From: Propionibacteriaceae bacterium UBA6238
GTDB lineage: Bacteria > Actinomycetota > Actinomycetes > Propionibacteriales > Propionibacteriaceae
Direction of reading: 5' to 3'
NCBI GenBank assembly: GCA_002441465.1
Contig: DJWE01000096.1
Span: forward strand, 1 to 35,961
DNA length: 35,961 bases
Shown here: positions 7,670 through 15,469 of the stretch, piece by piece
How positions within the stretch are numbered: position 1 is the stretch's first letter
Layout of the letters: every line of letters starts with the position of its first letter
Position numbers and translations under genes: made by a program
Notes under the pieces: model-generated
Seen by the model: the letters and a program-made list of their open reading frames with translations, nothing else
Told to the model about the DNA's origin: nothing
Database searches by the model: none

Positions 7670-8677
7670 ATGAGCAGCAAGCGCGCAGCCACGGCCGCAA
7701 AGCCGCAGCAGTCCCGCCGTGCCGCGCGGGCGGCCGAACTCGCCCGCCGGGAGCGGCGAAGCAGGGTCATCAAGATCGGCGTGGTCGTCGGGCTTGCCGC
7801 CGTCCTCGTCGTCGTCGGCGTGTTCGCCCTCGGCGGCCAGGGCTCGAGCAACCGGACGGACGCGAGCGGCCAGGCGTACGTCGCGACCAAGGAGAACTTC
7901 CGGCTGCCCGGCCTGCTCGACGAGAACGCGACCGTCGCACTGGCGGAGTTCGCGGGCAAACCAGTTGTGGTGAACTTCTTCGCCTCCTGGTGCGTGTACT
8001 GCAACGAGGAACTGCCGGGGTTCGTCCAGGTCGCACACGCGACGACCGGCCAGGTGTCGTTCGTGGGCGTGGACACCGACGACCCCGGCGACGGCGCGGC
8101 GGTGGCGCACCGGTTCGACCTCGCCGGCGCGGGCTTCCACCTGGCGCACGACATCGGCGACGACCCGGCGTCCGAGTTGTGGCTGTCGTACGGTTCGCAG
8201 GGGCTGCCGGTGACCGCCTTCTACGACGCGAACGGCACGCTGGTGGATTTCGCTGGCGGCATGCTCACCCAGGCGGAACTGCAGCAGCGGATCAAGAGCA
8301 ACTTCGGGGTCGACGTGTCCGCGCCGGATGCGTCCGGGCTGGTCGCGCCCGTGATCCCGCTGATTCCGCAGGGCGCCTACGAGTTGCTCAGCCGCAACAC
8401 AGGCACCGACTCCTTCGCCGCGATCGACCTGCGGCCGGCCGCCGACTACGCGAAGGGCCACATCGACGGCGCCCTGAATATCGAAGCGACACCGGCCGAT
8501 GTGGTGGCGAAGGCGGCGAGCCTGGACAAGTCCGGCAGCTGGTTCCTCTACGACGCGTCCGGGAAGGATGCGGAGGCCGTGGCCAACGCGCTGCACGACG
8601 CGGGGTACAAGCACGTCTACGTCATCCAGGGCGGCTGGGCGGCATGGACGTCCGGGGGGTTCCCCTCCGCGACCTGA
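7670..8677 (+). CDS. Membrane-anchored TlpA-like thioredoxin fused to a rhodanese domain lacking the catalytic Cys
   Basis: 335 residues. A basic cytoplasmic tail (1-32) and one transmembrane helix (33-55) anchor it with the rest outside. Residues about 70-215 are a TlpA/ResA-type thioredoxin fold with the active site C108-V-Y-C111 and the cis-Pro at 180 (GLPVTAF). Residues about 235-330 are a rhodanese fold: the DLRPAADYAKGHIDGALN block and the closing GGWAAW. In the rhodanese active loop (YDASGKDA, 294-301) the usual Cys is replaced by Asp295, so it should not transfer sulfur. The thioredoxin half is intact and is the probable partner of the upstream CcdA, 21 nt away in the same operon. The rhodanese half may bind rather than react with its ligand. 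AGGAAGG lies 13 nt before the ATG. Confidence 0.9.
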   Translation: MSSKRAATAAKPQQSRRAARAAELARRERRSRVIKIGVVVGLAAVLVVVGVFALGGQGSSNRTDASGQAYVATKENFRLPGLLDENATVALAEFAGKPVVVNFFASWCVYCNEELPGFVQVAHATTGQVSFVGVDTDDPGDGAAVAHRFDLAGAGFHLAHDIGDDPASELWLSYGSQGLPVTAFYDANGTLVDFAGGMLTQAELQQRIKSNFGVDVSAPDASGLVAPVIPLIPQGAYELLSRNTGTDSFAAIDLRPAADYAKGHIDGALNIEATPADVVAKAASLDKSGSWFLYDASGKDAEAVANALHDAGYKHVYVIQGGWAAWTSGGFPSAT

Positions 8678-8718
8678 GCCTGGCTGCGATGACCGCTCGG
8701 GTCGCCGTTCGGGACGGA

Positions 8719-9651
8719 TCAGTCGATGGTGAGGACCAGCTTGCCGCCGCCGGAGGTGGGGGCGTTCTCCAGTTCGATGAGGGCAGGGATGGCGTCGCCG
8801 AGGGTGACGGTGCGGGAGATGCGGGTGACGATCTCCCCTCGTCCAGCGGCATCGGCGACGTGCTGGAGGTCGTCGCTGTCAGGCCGCCCCATGAAGGCGG
8901 TGTAGGGGCCGGGCAGGATGCTGCGTGCGAGCTTCGTGACCGAGGGGACGATGTCGACTATTCGGCCGCCGGGCCTGAGCATCCGACGTGCGGTGGCGTA
9001 GGGCAGAGTTCCCGCCGTGTCGAAGACGACATCGAACTGTCCGGTCAGGGGCGCATGGTCGAGATCGAAGGGGACGACGGTATCGACGCCGAGCTGCTGG
9101 GCGTCCGCTTCTGACCCCGAGCGGCAGCTACCGGTCACGGATGCGCCGACACCGGTTGCGACCTGCACGGCTACTCGGCCGACTCCCCCAAGACAGCCGT
9201 TGATGAAGATCTCCTGCCCCGGCTGGAGTCTGCCAACCCTGGTCACAGCCTGGTAGGCGGTGAGCCCGACGACAGGCAGGGTGGAGGCCTGGACGAAGGT
9301 GAGCGCTTCGGGCTTGTGGGCGACGGACGGTTCGTCCGCGATCACGAACTCCGCGAACGCTCCTGCGTCCTGCAGGCGCGCCGCCCCCAACACCTCGTCA
9401 CCGACCTGGAGACGGGTCACACCCTCTCCGACGCGTTCGATGACCCCGGCGAAGTCGTGGCCGACGCCGCGAGGGAACTTCCTTCCGGTCATGGGCCGCA
9501 TCTCGCCTCTGCGGATCTTCCAGTCCATCGCGTTTGCCGCAGCCGCACGTACCCGCACCAGCACCTGACCTCGGCCCGGTGTGGGGGTGGGTGCGTCTGC
9601 GAGGGTGAGGACGTCCGGTCCGCCGTAGCGGTGGTACTGCAGGCGCTTCAT
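8719..9651 (-). CDS. Zinc-independent NADP-dependent alcohol dehydrogenase/quinone oxidoreductase (MDR family)
   Basis: 310 residues. The N-terminal GroES-like half (YGGPDVLTL, RVRAAAANAMDWKIRRG, GHDFAGVIERVGEGV) is followed by a Rossmann half with the nucleotide-binding glycine motif NGCLGGVGRVAVQVA. The zinc ligands of true alcohol dehydrogenases are absent, which points to the quinone-oxidoreductase branch that reduces quinones or reactive enones with NADPH. The ATG is preceded by GAGGAGAA at 4 nt spacing, so longer upstream frames are ignored. It lies 70 nt downstream of the SnoaL-like gene on the same strand. The divergent TetR gene probably controls both. Such trios often answer electrophile or redox stress; the substrate is not indicated. 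Confidence 0.92.
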   Translation of the reverse strand: MKRLQYHRYGGPDVLTLADAPTPTPGRGQVLVRVRAAAANAMDWKIRRGEMRPMTGRKFPRGVGHDFAGVIERVGEGVTRLQVGDEVLGAARLQDAGAFAEFVIADEPSVAHKPEALTFVQASTLPVVGLTAYQAVTRVGRLQPGQEIFINGCLGGVGRVAVQVATGVGASVTGSCRSGSEADAQQLGVDTVVPFDLDHAPLTGQFDVVFDTAGTLPYATARRMLRPGGRIVDIVPSVTKLARSILPGPYTAFMGRPDSDDLQHVADAAGRGEIVTRISRTVTLGDAIPALIELENAPTSGGGKLVLTID

Positions 9652-9721
9652 CGTGTTCTCCTCGTGGCGTTCAGCCCGCGACGCGACGGGACGCGGGTGG
9701 TCCGGGATGCTCCGGCTGCCA

Positions 9722-10132
9722 TCAGTGGTTGTCGGTGGCAGGGGCGCGCATGGGCGAAATGACCCGGCTCGCGATGAGCCAGCGACCCTCTTGCAGGACA
9801 ACCGTGTCGTCGTAGACCACCCCGTGCAGGCCGCCATCGGGCATGATCATCAGCCCCTTGGATCGAACCGACGCCGTCGACTCCCCCGTCTCGGTGATGA
9901 CGATGTTGGTCACGAAGTGCGAGAGCGGTGCGAACCCGGCAGCGGACATCTGCCCCGCGGCAGCAGTCATGGCTTCGATGCCCTGGAAGGTGCCCATCCC
10001 CGAGCGGCCCATGTCGTACGTCGCTTCAGGCGTGAACACCTCCCCGAACTCGTCCAGACGATTCTCGTCGGCCATGAACGCATGACGGGAGAGGGTTTCG
10101 GTGATCTGCTGACGATCCGGGGCAGTGAGCAT
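9722..10132 (-). CDS. SnoaL-like / NTF2-fold protein
   Basis: 136 residues. The family is a cone-shaped alpha+beta barrel used by polyketide cyclases, dehydratases and many small-ligand binders. Visible family pattern: an N-terminal helix (RQQITETLSRHAFMADENRLDEFGEVFTPEATYDMG), then strands ending in HFVTNIVITETGESTASVRSKGLM and the last strand GRWLIASRVISPM. The ATG at 10132 has an excellent AAGGAG site 5 nt upstream. It is the first gene after the divergent promoter and is followed by the MDR oxidoreductase. The 15-bp palindrome 18 nt upstream overlaps its probable -10, which implies repression by the adjacent TetR protein. Enzyme or binding role unknown. Confidence 0.85.
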   Translation of the reverse strand: MLTAPDRQQITETLSRHAFMADENRLDEFGEVFTPEATYDMGRSGMGTFQGIEAMTAAAGQMSAAGFAPLSHFVTNIVITETGESTASVRSKGLMIMPDGGLHGVVYDDTVVLQEGRWLIASRVISPMRAPATDNH

Positions 10133-10149
10133 GCTTTCTCCTTCTTCGT

Positions 10150-10164
10150 TGGTACTCAGTACCA
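10150..10164. promoter_or_regulatory. Probable TetR operator
   Basis: Palindrome tggtactcagtacca (7-bp arms, 1-nt centre) in the gap between the SnoaL and tetR genes. Related half sites (gatacc near 10175, ggtatg at 10205) flank the tetR promoter. A TATGGT reading leftwards next to it could be the -10 of the SnoaL gene. Confidence 0.6.
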
Positions 10165-10182
10165 TATCACACTCGATACCTT

Positions 10183-10212
10183 TTGGAACGCTAACCAGGC
10201 TCGTGGTATGCT
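10183..10212 (+). promoter_or_regulatory. tetR promoter, leaderless
   Basis: TTGGAA (10183-10188), 18-nt spacer, TATGCT (10207-10212). The tetR ATG follows 6 nt later and there is no Shine-Dalgarno, so the transcript should start at or next to the ATG. Confidence 0.5.
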
Positions 10213-10218
10213 GCAGTC

Positions 10219-10851
10219 ATGTCCGAGCGACGCTCCGAGGTGAAGAAGGCCTCGCTGTCCTTGGTCGAACGCAAACAGCTCGCGGCGCGCAACCGGATCG
10301 TCGAGGCCGCGGATGCCCTCTTCGCCGAGCGAGGCTTCGACAATGTCTCCGTCACCGACATCGCCGAGCGTGCCGAGGTGGGACGCACCACGTTCTTCCG
10401 GCATTTCGGCGACAAGACCGAGGTCGTCTTCGCCAAAGAGCAGGCCATGTACGACGCCATCACCGACGCAACATCGGTGGTGTTGGCGCCCACGCAGTCC
10501 CTGGACTCCCTTGCCGGCGCTTTGAGCGCCCTCGAACCTCTCGTGGTCCGATTGTGCGAGCAGGCGACTGCCGACCTTGCTGCCTACGAGCGGCACACGC
10601 TCCTCCTCGACGCGAACGAGGAACTGCGCGCACGCGACGCACTGAAGAACCAGTACATCGCGAAGGAGCTCGAGAAGGTGCTCCTCAAGCACAACGCTCC
10701 CCCCGCCGTCGCCACCATGGCCGCGCAGCTCGCGCTGGCCTGCTACGCCAGCGGCCACAGCCTTGCCGCAACCCCTGGCGACCTCGTCGCCGAGACGCGC
10801 GCCGCCTTCCGCAGCACACTCGCGATGAGTTCAGCGGCCGCAGAGGCCTGA
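10219..10851 (+). CDS. TetR/AcrR family transcriptional regulator
   Basis: 210 residues. The N-terminal DNA-binding domain is typical: RNRIVEAADALFAERGFDNVSVTDIAERAEVGRTTFFRHFGDKTEVV (about residues 25-71), with the recognition helix at VGRTTFFRHF. The C-terminal helical domain, which binds ligand and forms the dimer, is divergent as usual. It is divergent from the SnoaL/oxidoreductase genes across an 86-nt gap holding a palindrome, the standard layout for autoregulation and repression of the neighbours. The transcript appears leaderless. The inducer is unknown; given the targets it may be an electrophile or quinone. Confidence 0.94.
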   Translation: MSERRSEVKKASLSLVERKQLAARNRIVEAADALFAERGFDNVSVTDIAERAEVGRTTFFRHFGDKTEVVFAKEQAMYDAITDATSVVLAPTQSLDSLAGALSALEPLVVRLCEQATADLAAYERHTLLLDANEELRARDALKNQYIAKELEKVLLKHNAPPAVATMAAQLALACYASGHSLAATPGDLVAETRAAFRSTLAMSSAAAEA

Positions 10852-11074
10852 ATCCCTCACGTGATCTCGTTTGCGGACGCGCCTCCAGCGGAGGCCCATG
10901 TCTCCTCTGACTAGCGCTTTCGCCTGCACCACAATCCGCCTCAATTCTTGGCTCAGCTGAGGCACACCAGAGGTCTTGGCATGGCCACTTCCGGATGCAG
11001 GTTGCCTGTCGCCTTCTCGGTGTTTGGCCTAGTCATCCAGGCATAATGCCTAGCCCCAGCGTGGGGCACCAATG

Positions 11075-11097
11075 GTCGGGGCGACAGGACTCGAACC
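11075..11097 (-). repeat. Distal attachment site (tRNA-Pro 3'-end duplicate)
   Basis: Exact 23-bp copy of 21940-21962; on the minus strand it reads the T-arm and acceptor 3' strand of tRNA-Pro (ggttcgagtcctgtcgcccc then gac). Weaker similarity continues for about 25 bp outside it (tggtgcccc...gctggggct against ttgtgccc...gctggggct), suggesting a longer ancestral att region. The rest of the tRNA is absent, so this is not a tRNA gene. Confidence 0.88.
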
Positions 11098-11533
11098 GGA
11101 GGGATGGCCGCGCACAACTGGCGTCTGACTAGCTGCGATAGGCGAGATAAGGGGTTCTTGTCGACCAGTTGGGGCTTATCTGGGGCACAGAGTTCAGCAT
11201 GTGAGCCTGTCGCCCGGCGGCGTGCCCAGTTCCTCACGCGCATAGCCGATGAGGGGGTGTGGCTATGTCCGTGCAACCCCTCAGACGGGCTCGTCGCCGA
11301 CACGCCGAGGCGCGCCGATTGCGCGATCTGAGTGGCGTGGCATCGCCGAGCCGTGGACCTCAGCCTGGCCCCCGACCACTCGGCCGGGGTCGAGCCCGCC
11401 CAAGAGCATTCAGAGCTGCCACTTGGCGGGACGGCACAATGAGGGACCGGGCCGCGTTGATAGGAACTATTTACCGGTTCCCGTGGTACTCGCATGGAGA
11501 CTGCCCTATTATCTTGGTGGGTGCGAGACCGGC

Positions 11534-11562
11534 TTGACAACCGATTGGGAGCATGGTATGGA
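11534..11562 (+). promoter_or_regulatory. Promoter-like site pointing at the 3' end of the protease gene
   Basis: TTGACA (11534-11539), 17-nt spacer, TATGGA (11557-11562). A perfect -35 with correct spacing stands out here, but no gene follows on this strand. A transcript would run antisense into the SDH protease gene. It may be a relic or may drive a small RNA. Confidence 0.3.
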
Positions 11563-11724
11563 AGCGATCAAGCAACATCACACCGCGACCCTTGGGGGAC
11601 GCGCGGACGTGCTGCCACCCCGCTTTGGCTCACGCTCGTACCAGGTTCGCTCGAACCTCCCTGCCTCCTGGACGCGCACATCCACGGGTGCGGCGCTTCG
11701 TCGAGGGGACGGCAACGAAGTGAG

Positions 11725-12816
11725 TTACTCGCTGTCCCAGCCCTGACGAACCACCGACACGTTCGCGTTAGTCTTGCCGGCTAGGTCGCGAGCGACGGTA
11801 ACGTTGAGCTTGACGAACGCAAAGTCGCACCTAGTCGTCGACTCCACCACTGCCATTCGGCACGGATCAAGGTCGATGGATACCACATTCAGTTGAGGCA
11901 CCGGGTGGAGCTGCTGGCCATTCATCATCAAGGGAACCGGCGCGGGATCGACGGGGGTGATTGCCAACGCTTCCTCGATTGGCTGGAATGCTGTCTCAAG
12001 TTTCATCTCGGACTCATAGAGTTCATACAAGGCCCACATCGCCGACTCCTCGGCGGAACTAGCGTCACGCACAAAATCCAAACCAACGTCATCGCGTGCT
12101 TCTTGTCTGTTGATTGGATGTCCGTGGAAGAAGAGTTCCGAGCCAAGCTTCTTGATTACTCCGTCAATCTTGTGATCCGCCAACTTCTCCGCGCCATCTG
12201 ATCGAATCCCAAGCAGCTTCCGACCCATCATTTGGGACTGCAGGCTACTCCGCTTGACGGCGCCGAGCGCAAGCGGGTGAACCTTATCCGTCAGAGAATT
12301 AAGCGACTGGATCAGTTCGTCTTCGTGGCCGATCCCAAAGTCATCCTTAACGAGCGCGATATAGGCTGCAACATCCTCCACTGAAACGCCCAAGAGTTGG
12401 CCTTGCGCGTTCGGATCGCCCGGGTTAAACGGGCCTGTGACCGTCGGATCCGTCGGCCCCAGCATCCCCATGGGATGCATCACAACCTCGTCGGCTCCGA
12501 GCGCTGTTAGCGTGGCAGCGCTGAACGCGCGGTGCGGCACCAAGACTGTGACCTTGTCGGCAAATTCGCGAAGAAGGGTAATCAGACGCCAGGGGACGAT
12601 GCCGTCGCCCCCGTTACTGTGAATGAACAGATCGATATTGCGGCTCGCGCCGGCCGCAGCGGCTTCAGTAAGGTGGCGATAGATTCGCGGTATGACGTCG
12701 AGCGACATCGACGACTCCAAGCCGGCCCGAGTTGAGGTCAGGTAGGTGATTACGGTCGTGTCGCCGCGTGCGGCCTGTAGCGCTTGGATAGCCGCCATAC
12801 GGTCGTCACGGCTCAT
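11725..12816 (-). CDS. SDH-family Clp-fold serine protease
   Basis: 363 residues. It matches the serine-dehydrogenase-proteinase family (PF01972), a ClpP/SppA-type crotonase-fold protease group. The oxyanion region is LFIHSNGGDG (64-72), the nucleophile block VPHRAFSAATLTALGADEVV carries Ser99, and the family signature LGPTDP closes it (119-124). No signal peptide or transmembrane helix is visible, so it should be cytoplasmic. The C-terminal about 140 residues are not recognised. AGGAG lies 6 nt before the ATG. It is the last gene of a minus-strand operon: its ATG overlaps the stop of a small broken ORF, which in turn overlaps the stop of the DUF6119 gene. A proteolytic effector or processing role in a defence-like unit is inference. 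Confidence 0.88.
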   Translation of the reverse strand: MSRDDRMAAIQALQAARGDTTVITYLTSTRAGLESSMSLDVIPRIYRHLTEAAAAGASRNIDLFIHSNGGDGIVPWRLITLLREFADKVTVLVPHRAFSAATLTALGADEVVMHPMGMLGPTDPTVTGPFNPGDPNAQGQLLGVSVEDVAAYIALVKDDFGIGHEDELIQSLNSLTDKVHPLALGAVKRSSLQSQMMGRKLLGIRSDGAEKLADHKIDGVIKKLGSELFFHGHPINRQEARDDVGLDFVRDASSAEESAMWALYELYESEMKLETAFQPIEEALAITPVDPAPVPLMMNGQQLHPVPQLNVVSIDLDPCRMAVVESTTRCDFAFVKLNVTVARDLAGKTNANVSVVRQGWDSE

Positions 12817-13058
12817 TTCTTCTCCTGTCTTGGCCTTCGTACGGGTTGAGTTGAGGAACCCGCATCGATGACGTGAGCATAGACCCGAGTTCCGACACGG
12901 AGGGCTAATGCCGTGAGGCCGCTGCCCTTGCCGGAGTGAAGAACGACAGTGAACCGTCCCGATGTGTCCGGATACTCGAACCTTGGGAAGGGTTGGAGTC
13001 AGTCAGGCAACACGTCGAAGAGATAGCCGGCTGAGCTGAAGACCCGGGCGGGCGGCAT
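12813..13058 (-). pseudogene. Small linking ORF (82 codons) interrupted by one in-frame TGA
   Basis: Not recognised. The ATG (13058-13056) overlaps the DUF6119 stop as TGATG. Nineteen codons (MPPARVFSSAGYLFDVLPD) lead to TGA at 13001-12999. The same frame then runs 61 more codons (LQPFPRFEYPDTSGRFTVVL, then a segment ending PVRRPRQEKK) to a TGA that overlaps the protease ATG as ATGA. Without the internal TGA it would be an 81-residue protein coupled at both ends. The second part has no ATG, GTG or TTG, so it cannot be restarted normally. Explanations: a recent nonsense mutation, a base error, or readthrough (the stop context is TGA-C). The 61-codon part alternates beta-like hydrophobic and polar residues, which supports former or real coding. 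Confidence 0.55.
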
Positions 13059-14674
13059 CAGCCGGCGGAAGCTTCCACTGGCACACGTGTCAAGGCAACC
13101 TTCGTGAAGCCGAGGCGGTTGAGGTCGCGGACAGTCTGCATGAGAGTGAGTCGACTGAAGAAGGGCAGCCATTCAACGCCACTTGCCGACGAGTTGGCGA
13201 TGACCACGTAGACCACCGTCACTAGGTCACGCTCAAGAGCAGTTCCGTTTGGTGGAACCAGGCTCAGCCAATCGGAGGCGTCTGCGGTCCCAGCCCCCTT
13301 CTGGATGGCCTGACGTACCTGGTCACGCATCGCCCCGTCGACGAGCGCCTCCGCCGACACGTGCCCTTGCGCAAAGAGGTGGCTCAGAGTCGAGGAACGG
13401 GACTTGCGCTTGACGTGGACGAGCGAGCCATCGGTGCTCATGAGGTCGCAGAACTCGATCTTGGTTCGTGCTCCGCTCGGGGAGACAAGTTCCTTGTCGA
13501 GCAGCGCGAGATCCGGTGAGATGGAAGCGGCGCGACGGTTGTAGTCACCCTCCGACTCTCCCGGAAGACCAGCAGGGAGGGTAACGGTCGCCTTGGGGAT
13601 GGCCGACACAGCGGCGTCGACTTGAGCGACAAGGGAGTCGGCTATCGAGAACCACCGACCCTCGATAAGTGCATAAAGCACGCCGCCGTACCGCTGTTCC
13701 GAGACAAGGCACTGATACACGCTCCACCGATCGTCTGGTTCCGCGCTGCGGATGAACTTCACCGACACCTTCCGGCGCTTGAGTTGATCCACCGTGAGGT
13801 CGGCGTGTTTGGTCATTGGCTGCGCGAGATAGGCATCCAAGTCCAGTTCGTCGAATTGGGTCTGCCGCTTAGTAGGCACGATCAGAAAGTGCTCGATGTC
13901 CTCCCATTCGAGGTTTTCGGGCATAGCCATGTGTGTGCTGCCGGTGTCGAAGGCCCTAAGTTGCTCAACCATCTGAGCGTCGAGGGCGTCAGCAAGCGAC
14001 GGATCCCTAACCTCGGCCAGCTGATCCACCCAGCCAAACGCCGCCTGGTACCTCGTGGCGGTGTAGTGCGAGTACAGATCCCGCAGGAGCGTGACAAGTT
14101 CAGTCACAGGCTTGTCTACCCCGAGCACTAGCGCATCCGCCCCGCTAAGCGACTTGTACCCGCTGCCGTCCGGCGCAATACCGGTGACGGCGCGGAGGAT
14201 GTCGCGCAGAATGTCAACGCCGAACGTCGGCAGCTCTGTCGTCCGACTCGTCTGAACGTTGGTCGACACAACCATCTCATCGAACTTCTTCGTGTCCAGG
14301 CTCCGGATCTGGCGCTCGTCGATGAGGTTGAGAGCCACCTTCAGCCCAAAGCGACGCTCGATCTTCGCCTGATTGAGGAAGCTGCGGCCATAACCGAACG
14401 TCAATGCGAAGGCGTGACCGTCGACCATCAGCACGAGCAGACCGGAGGACGACGCTGACTGCATGCCCTGCATACCCCCGTCGACGATTGGCTGGACGTA
14501 CTTGGCCCAACTTGGTGTCTTCGGCGGGTTCTTCTTGGAGTAGAACCGCCCAGAGAGGCCAGACTCCGCAGTCAGCTCTTCAATGTCGAGGCCCGTGGTG
14601 CCGTCGTCGGTGAGGGCGTCGTCAGGTTGCTGGATGTCGCGCAGAAGGAAGATCGTCAGTCGTTGCGTGGCCAC
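13058..14674 (-). CDS. DUF6119 / TIGR04141 'sporadically distributed' protein
   Basis: 538 residues from the GTG at 14674 (VATQRLTIFLLRD), which has GGAGG 10 nt upstream; the frame extends further but family members begin with this K/QRLTIFLL strand. Family blocks I recognise: GYGRSFL (94-100), FGVDILRDILRAVTG (151-165), YGGVLYALIEGRWFSI (329-344), and the most conserved stretch EFCD (407-410) followed by HVKRKSRSSTLSHLFAQG (420-437). The biochemical function is not established to my knowledge. The family is patchy and found on accessory DNA. The conserved E/D...K arrangement (IEFCDL, then HVKRK) resembles a nuclease-like core, but that is speculation. It heads the minus-strand operon with the small broken ORF and the SDH protease, and is divergent from the 201-residue/ImmA pair. 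Confidence 0.85.
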   Translation of the reverse strand: MATQRLTIFLLRDIQQPDDALTDDGTTGLDIEELTAESGLSGRFYSKKNPPKTPSWAKYVQPIVDGGMQGMQSASSSGLLVLMVDGHAFALTFGYGRSFLNQAKIERRFGLKVALNLIDERQIRSLDTKKFDEMVVSTNVQTSRTTELPTFGVDILRDILRAVTGIAPDGSGYKSLSGADALVLGVDKPVTELVTLLRDLYSHYTATRYQAAFGWVDQLAEVRDPSLADALDAQMVEQLRAFDTGSTHMAMPENLEWEDIEHFLIVPTKRQTQFDELDLDAYLAQPMTKHADLTVDQLKRRKVSVKFIRSAEPDDRWSVYQCLVSEQRYGGVLYALIEGRWFSIADSLVAQVDAAVSAIPKATVTLPAGLPGESEGDYNRRAASISPDLALLDKELVSPSGARTKIEFCDLMSTDGSLVHVKRKSRSSTLSHLFAQGHVSAEALVDGAMRDQVRQAIQKGAGTADASDWLSLVPPNGTALERDLVTVVYVVIANSSASGVEWLPFFSRLTLMQTVRDLNRLGFTKVALTRVPVEASAG

Positions 14675-14861
14675 CTTGCCCCCTCCACATTCGTGTGGCT
14701 GGAACGCTACGCCTCGCTGCCTTGCGGTGTGGGTCAAATCGCAGACGTAGGCGCGACGGGCGAGCACCGCCGCATGCTCAGGGCTGCCGACCATCCCAGC
14801 CGACCAGCCTGCCAACCGCATAGTTGGTGAATAGTTGACGTCGGTGATTTTATAGGCCAGT

Positions 14862-15467
14862 ATGGGCGACATGCCGGACGACTTGCTCTCCAAGGGAGAC
14901 GCCGAAGCGCTCCTTGAACCCCACCTGGTTGCCCTACGCGAGTGCGTCGAACGCGGCTGGGCCGATTGGCACCAGGCTGTGCACGATGCGCCGTTCCTCG
15001 CAACCAGCCGCGCCACGTCGCGTGCGAACGTCGTCTACGACCGCATCTCACAGCGCGCTGAGGAGTACTTCGACGCGCAGGGCGTCCCCACTTCGCGGCG
15101 ACGTGGCTTCCTCACTGTCGCATTGGGTGACGGACGCCTGATTCTGCGATTCAAGAAGTTCCGGAATGGGGCACTGAGCACGGCCGGAATCGCGACGCAG
15201 CAGCGGCTAGCTATCGAGTATCAACAGCCGGCGTTCGATGGTCTGCAGCAGACCCATGCTGTCGTTGGGTATCTTCCGGACGATATCGGCATTGGCCTCG
15301 AGGTCGTGGCCGTGGCGTGCACCTACGCGTCGAAGGTGATCTGGGACATCGACCTCTTCGGTGAGGAACCCCTCTCGGCAGTGCCCGCGCGGGTCGATCA
15401 GCCGCAGGCTCCGACGGTTCGAAGCGCCCGCGTCGAGCCCGCTCGGGAGATCAGCAACGAGGAGTGA
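14862..15467 (+). CDS. Unknown 201-residue protein paired with an ImmA/IrrE regulator
   Basis: 201 residues, soluble, no signal peptide. The central part is beta-rich (GRLILRFKKFRNG, AVVGYLPDDIGIGLEVVAVAC, SKVIWDIDLFG). This pattern (FKK..., then a GYxxD...I..V strand, then WDIDL) is typical of small unknown proteins that I associate with genes just upstream of ImmA/IrrE proteins. There is no Shine-Dalgarno. TTTATAGG lies 5-7 nt before the ATG, so the mRNA may be leaderless. The stop is 2 nt before the next gene's ATG. By analogy with two-gene toxin-antitoxin loci of the RosmerTA kind, where an XRE-ImmA protein is the antitoxin, this could be the toxin; that is inference. An alternative start at ATG 14871 is possible. 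Confidence 0.8.
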   Translation: MGDMPDDLLSKGDAEALLEPHLVALRECVERGWADWHQAVHDAPFLATSRATSRANVVYDRISQRAEEYFDAQGVPTSRRRGFLTVALGDGRLILRFKKFRNGALSTAGIATQQRLAIEYQQPAFDGLQQTHAVVGYLPDDIGIGLEVVAVACTYASKVIWDIDLFGEEPLSAVPARVDQPQAPTVRSARVEPAREISNEE

Positions 15468-15469
15468 CC

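Larger units (their letters stand above)
10852..11724. other. Gene-free left margin of the island
   Basis: I find no convincing gene on either strand. Frames present here have no family pattern and poor codon character. One ATG (11264) has a GGGGGTG ribosome-like site, but its 90-codon Arg/Pro-rich product looks spurious. Contents: the far attachment site (11075-11097), a short hairpin aggcat/atgcct just outside it, and one promoter-like site (see 11534-11562). The stretch from 11098 is inside the island and may be decayed former coding DNA. Confidence 0.5.

Noticed and set aside
11075..11097. Second tRNA gene
   Set aside because: Only the 3' T-arm and acceptor strand are present; D arm, anticodon and 5' strand are missing, so it is an attachment-site duplicate.
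10953..11540. 195-codon minus-strand frame across the attachment site
   Set aside because: Crosses the island junction and reads through the tRNA fragment; no ribosome site or motif.
11249..11746. 165-codon plus-strand frame at the island's left margin
   Set aside because: Mixed composition, no family pattern, overlaps the attested end of the SDH protease gene.
12999..13001. Selenocysteine at the in-frame TGA
   Set aside because: No supporting structure or selenoprotein family is evident, and no sel genes are in view. Mutation or readthrough is simpler.
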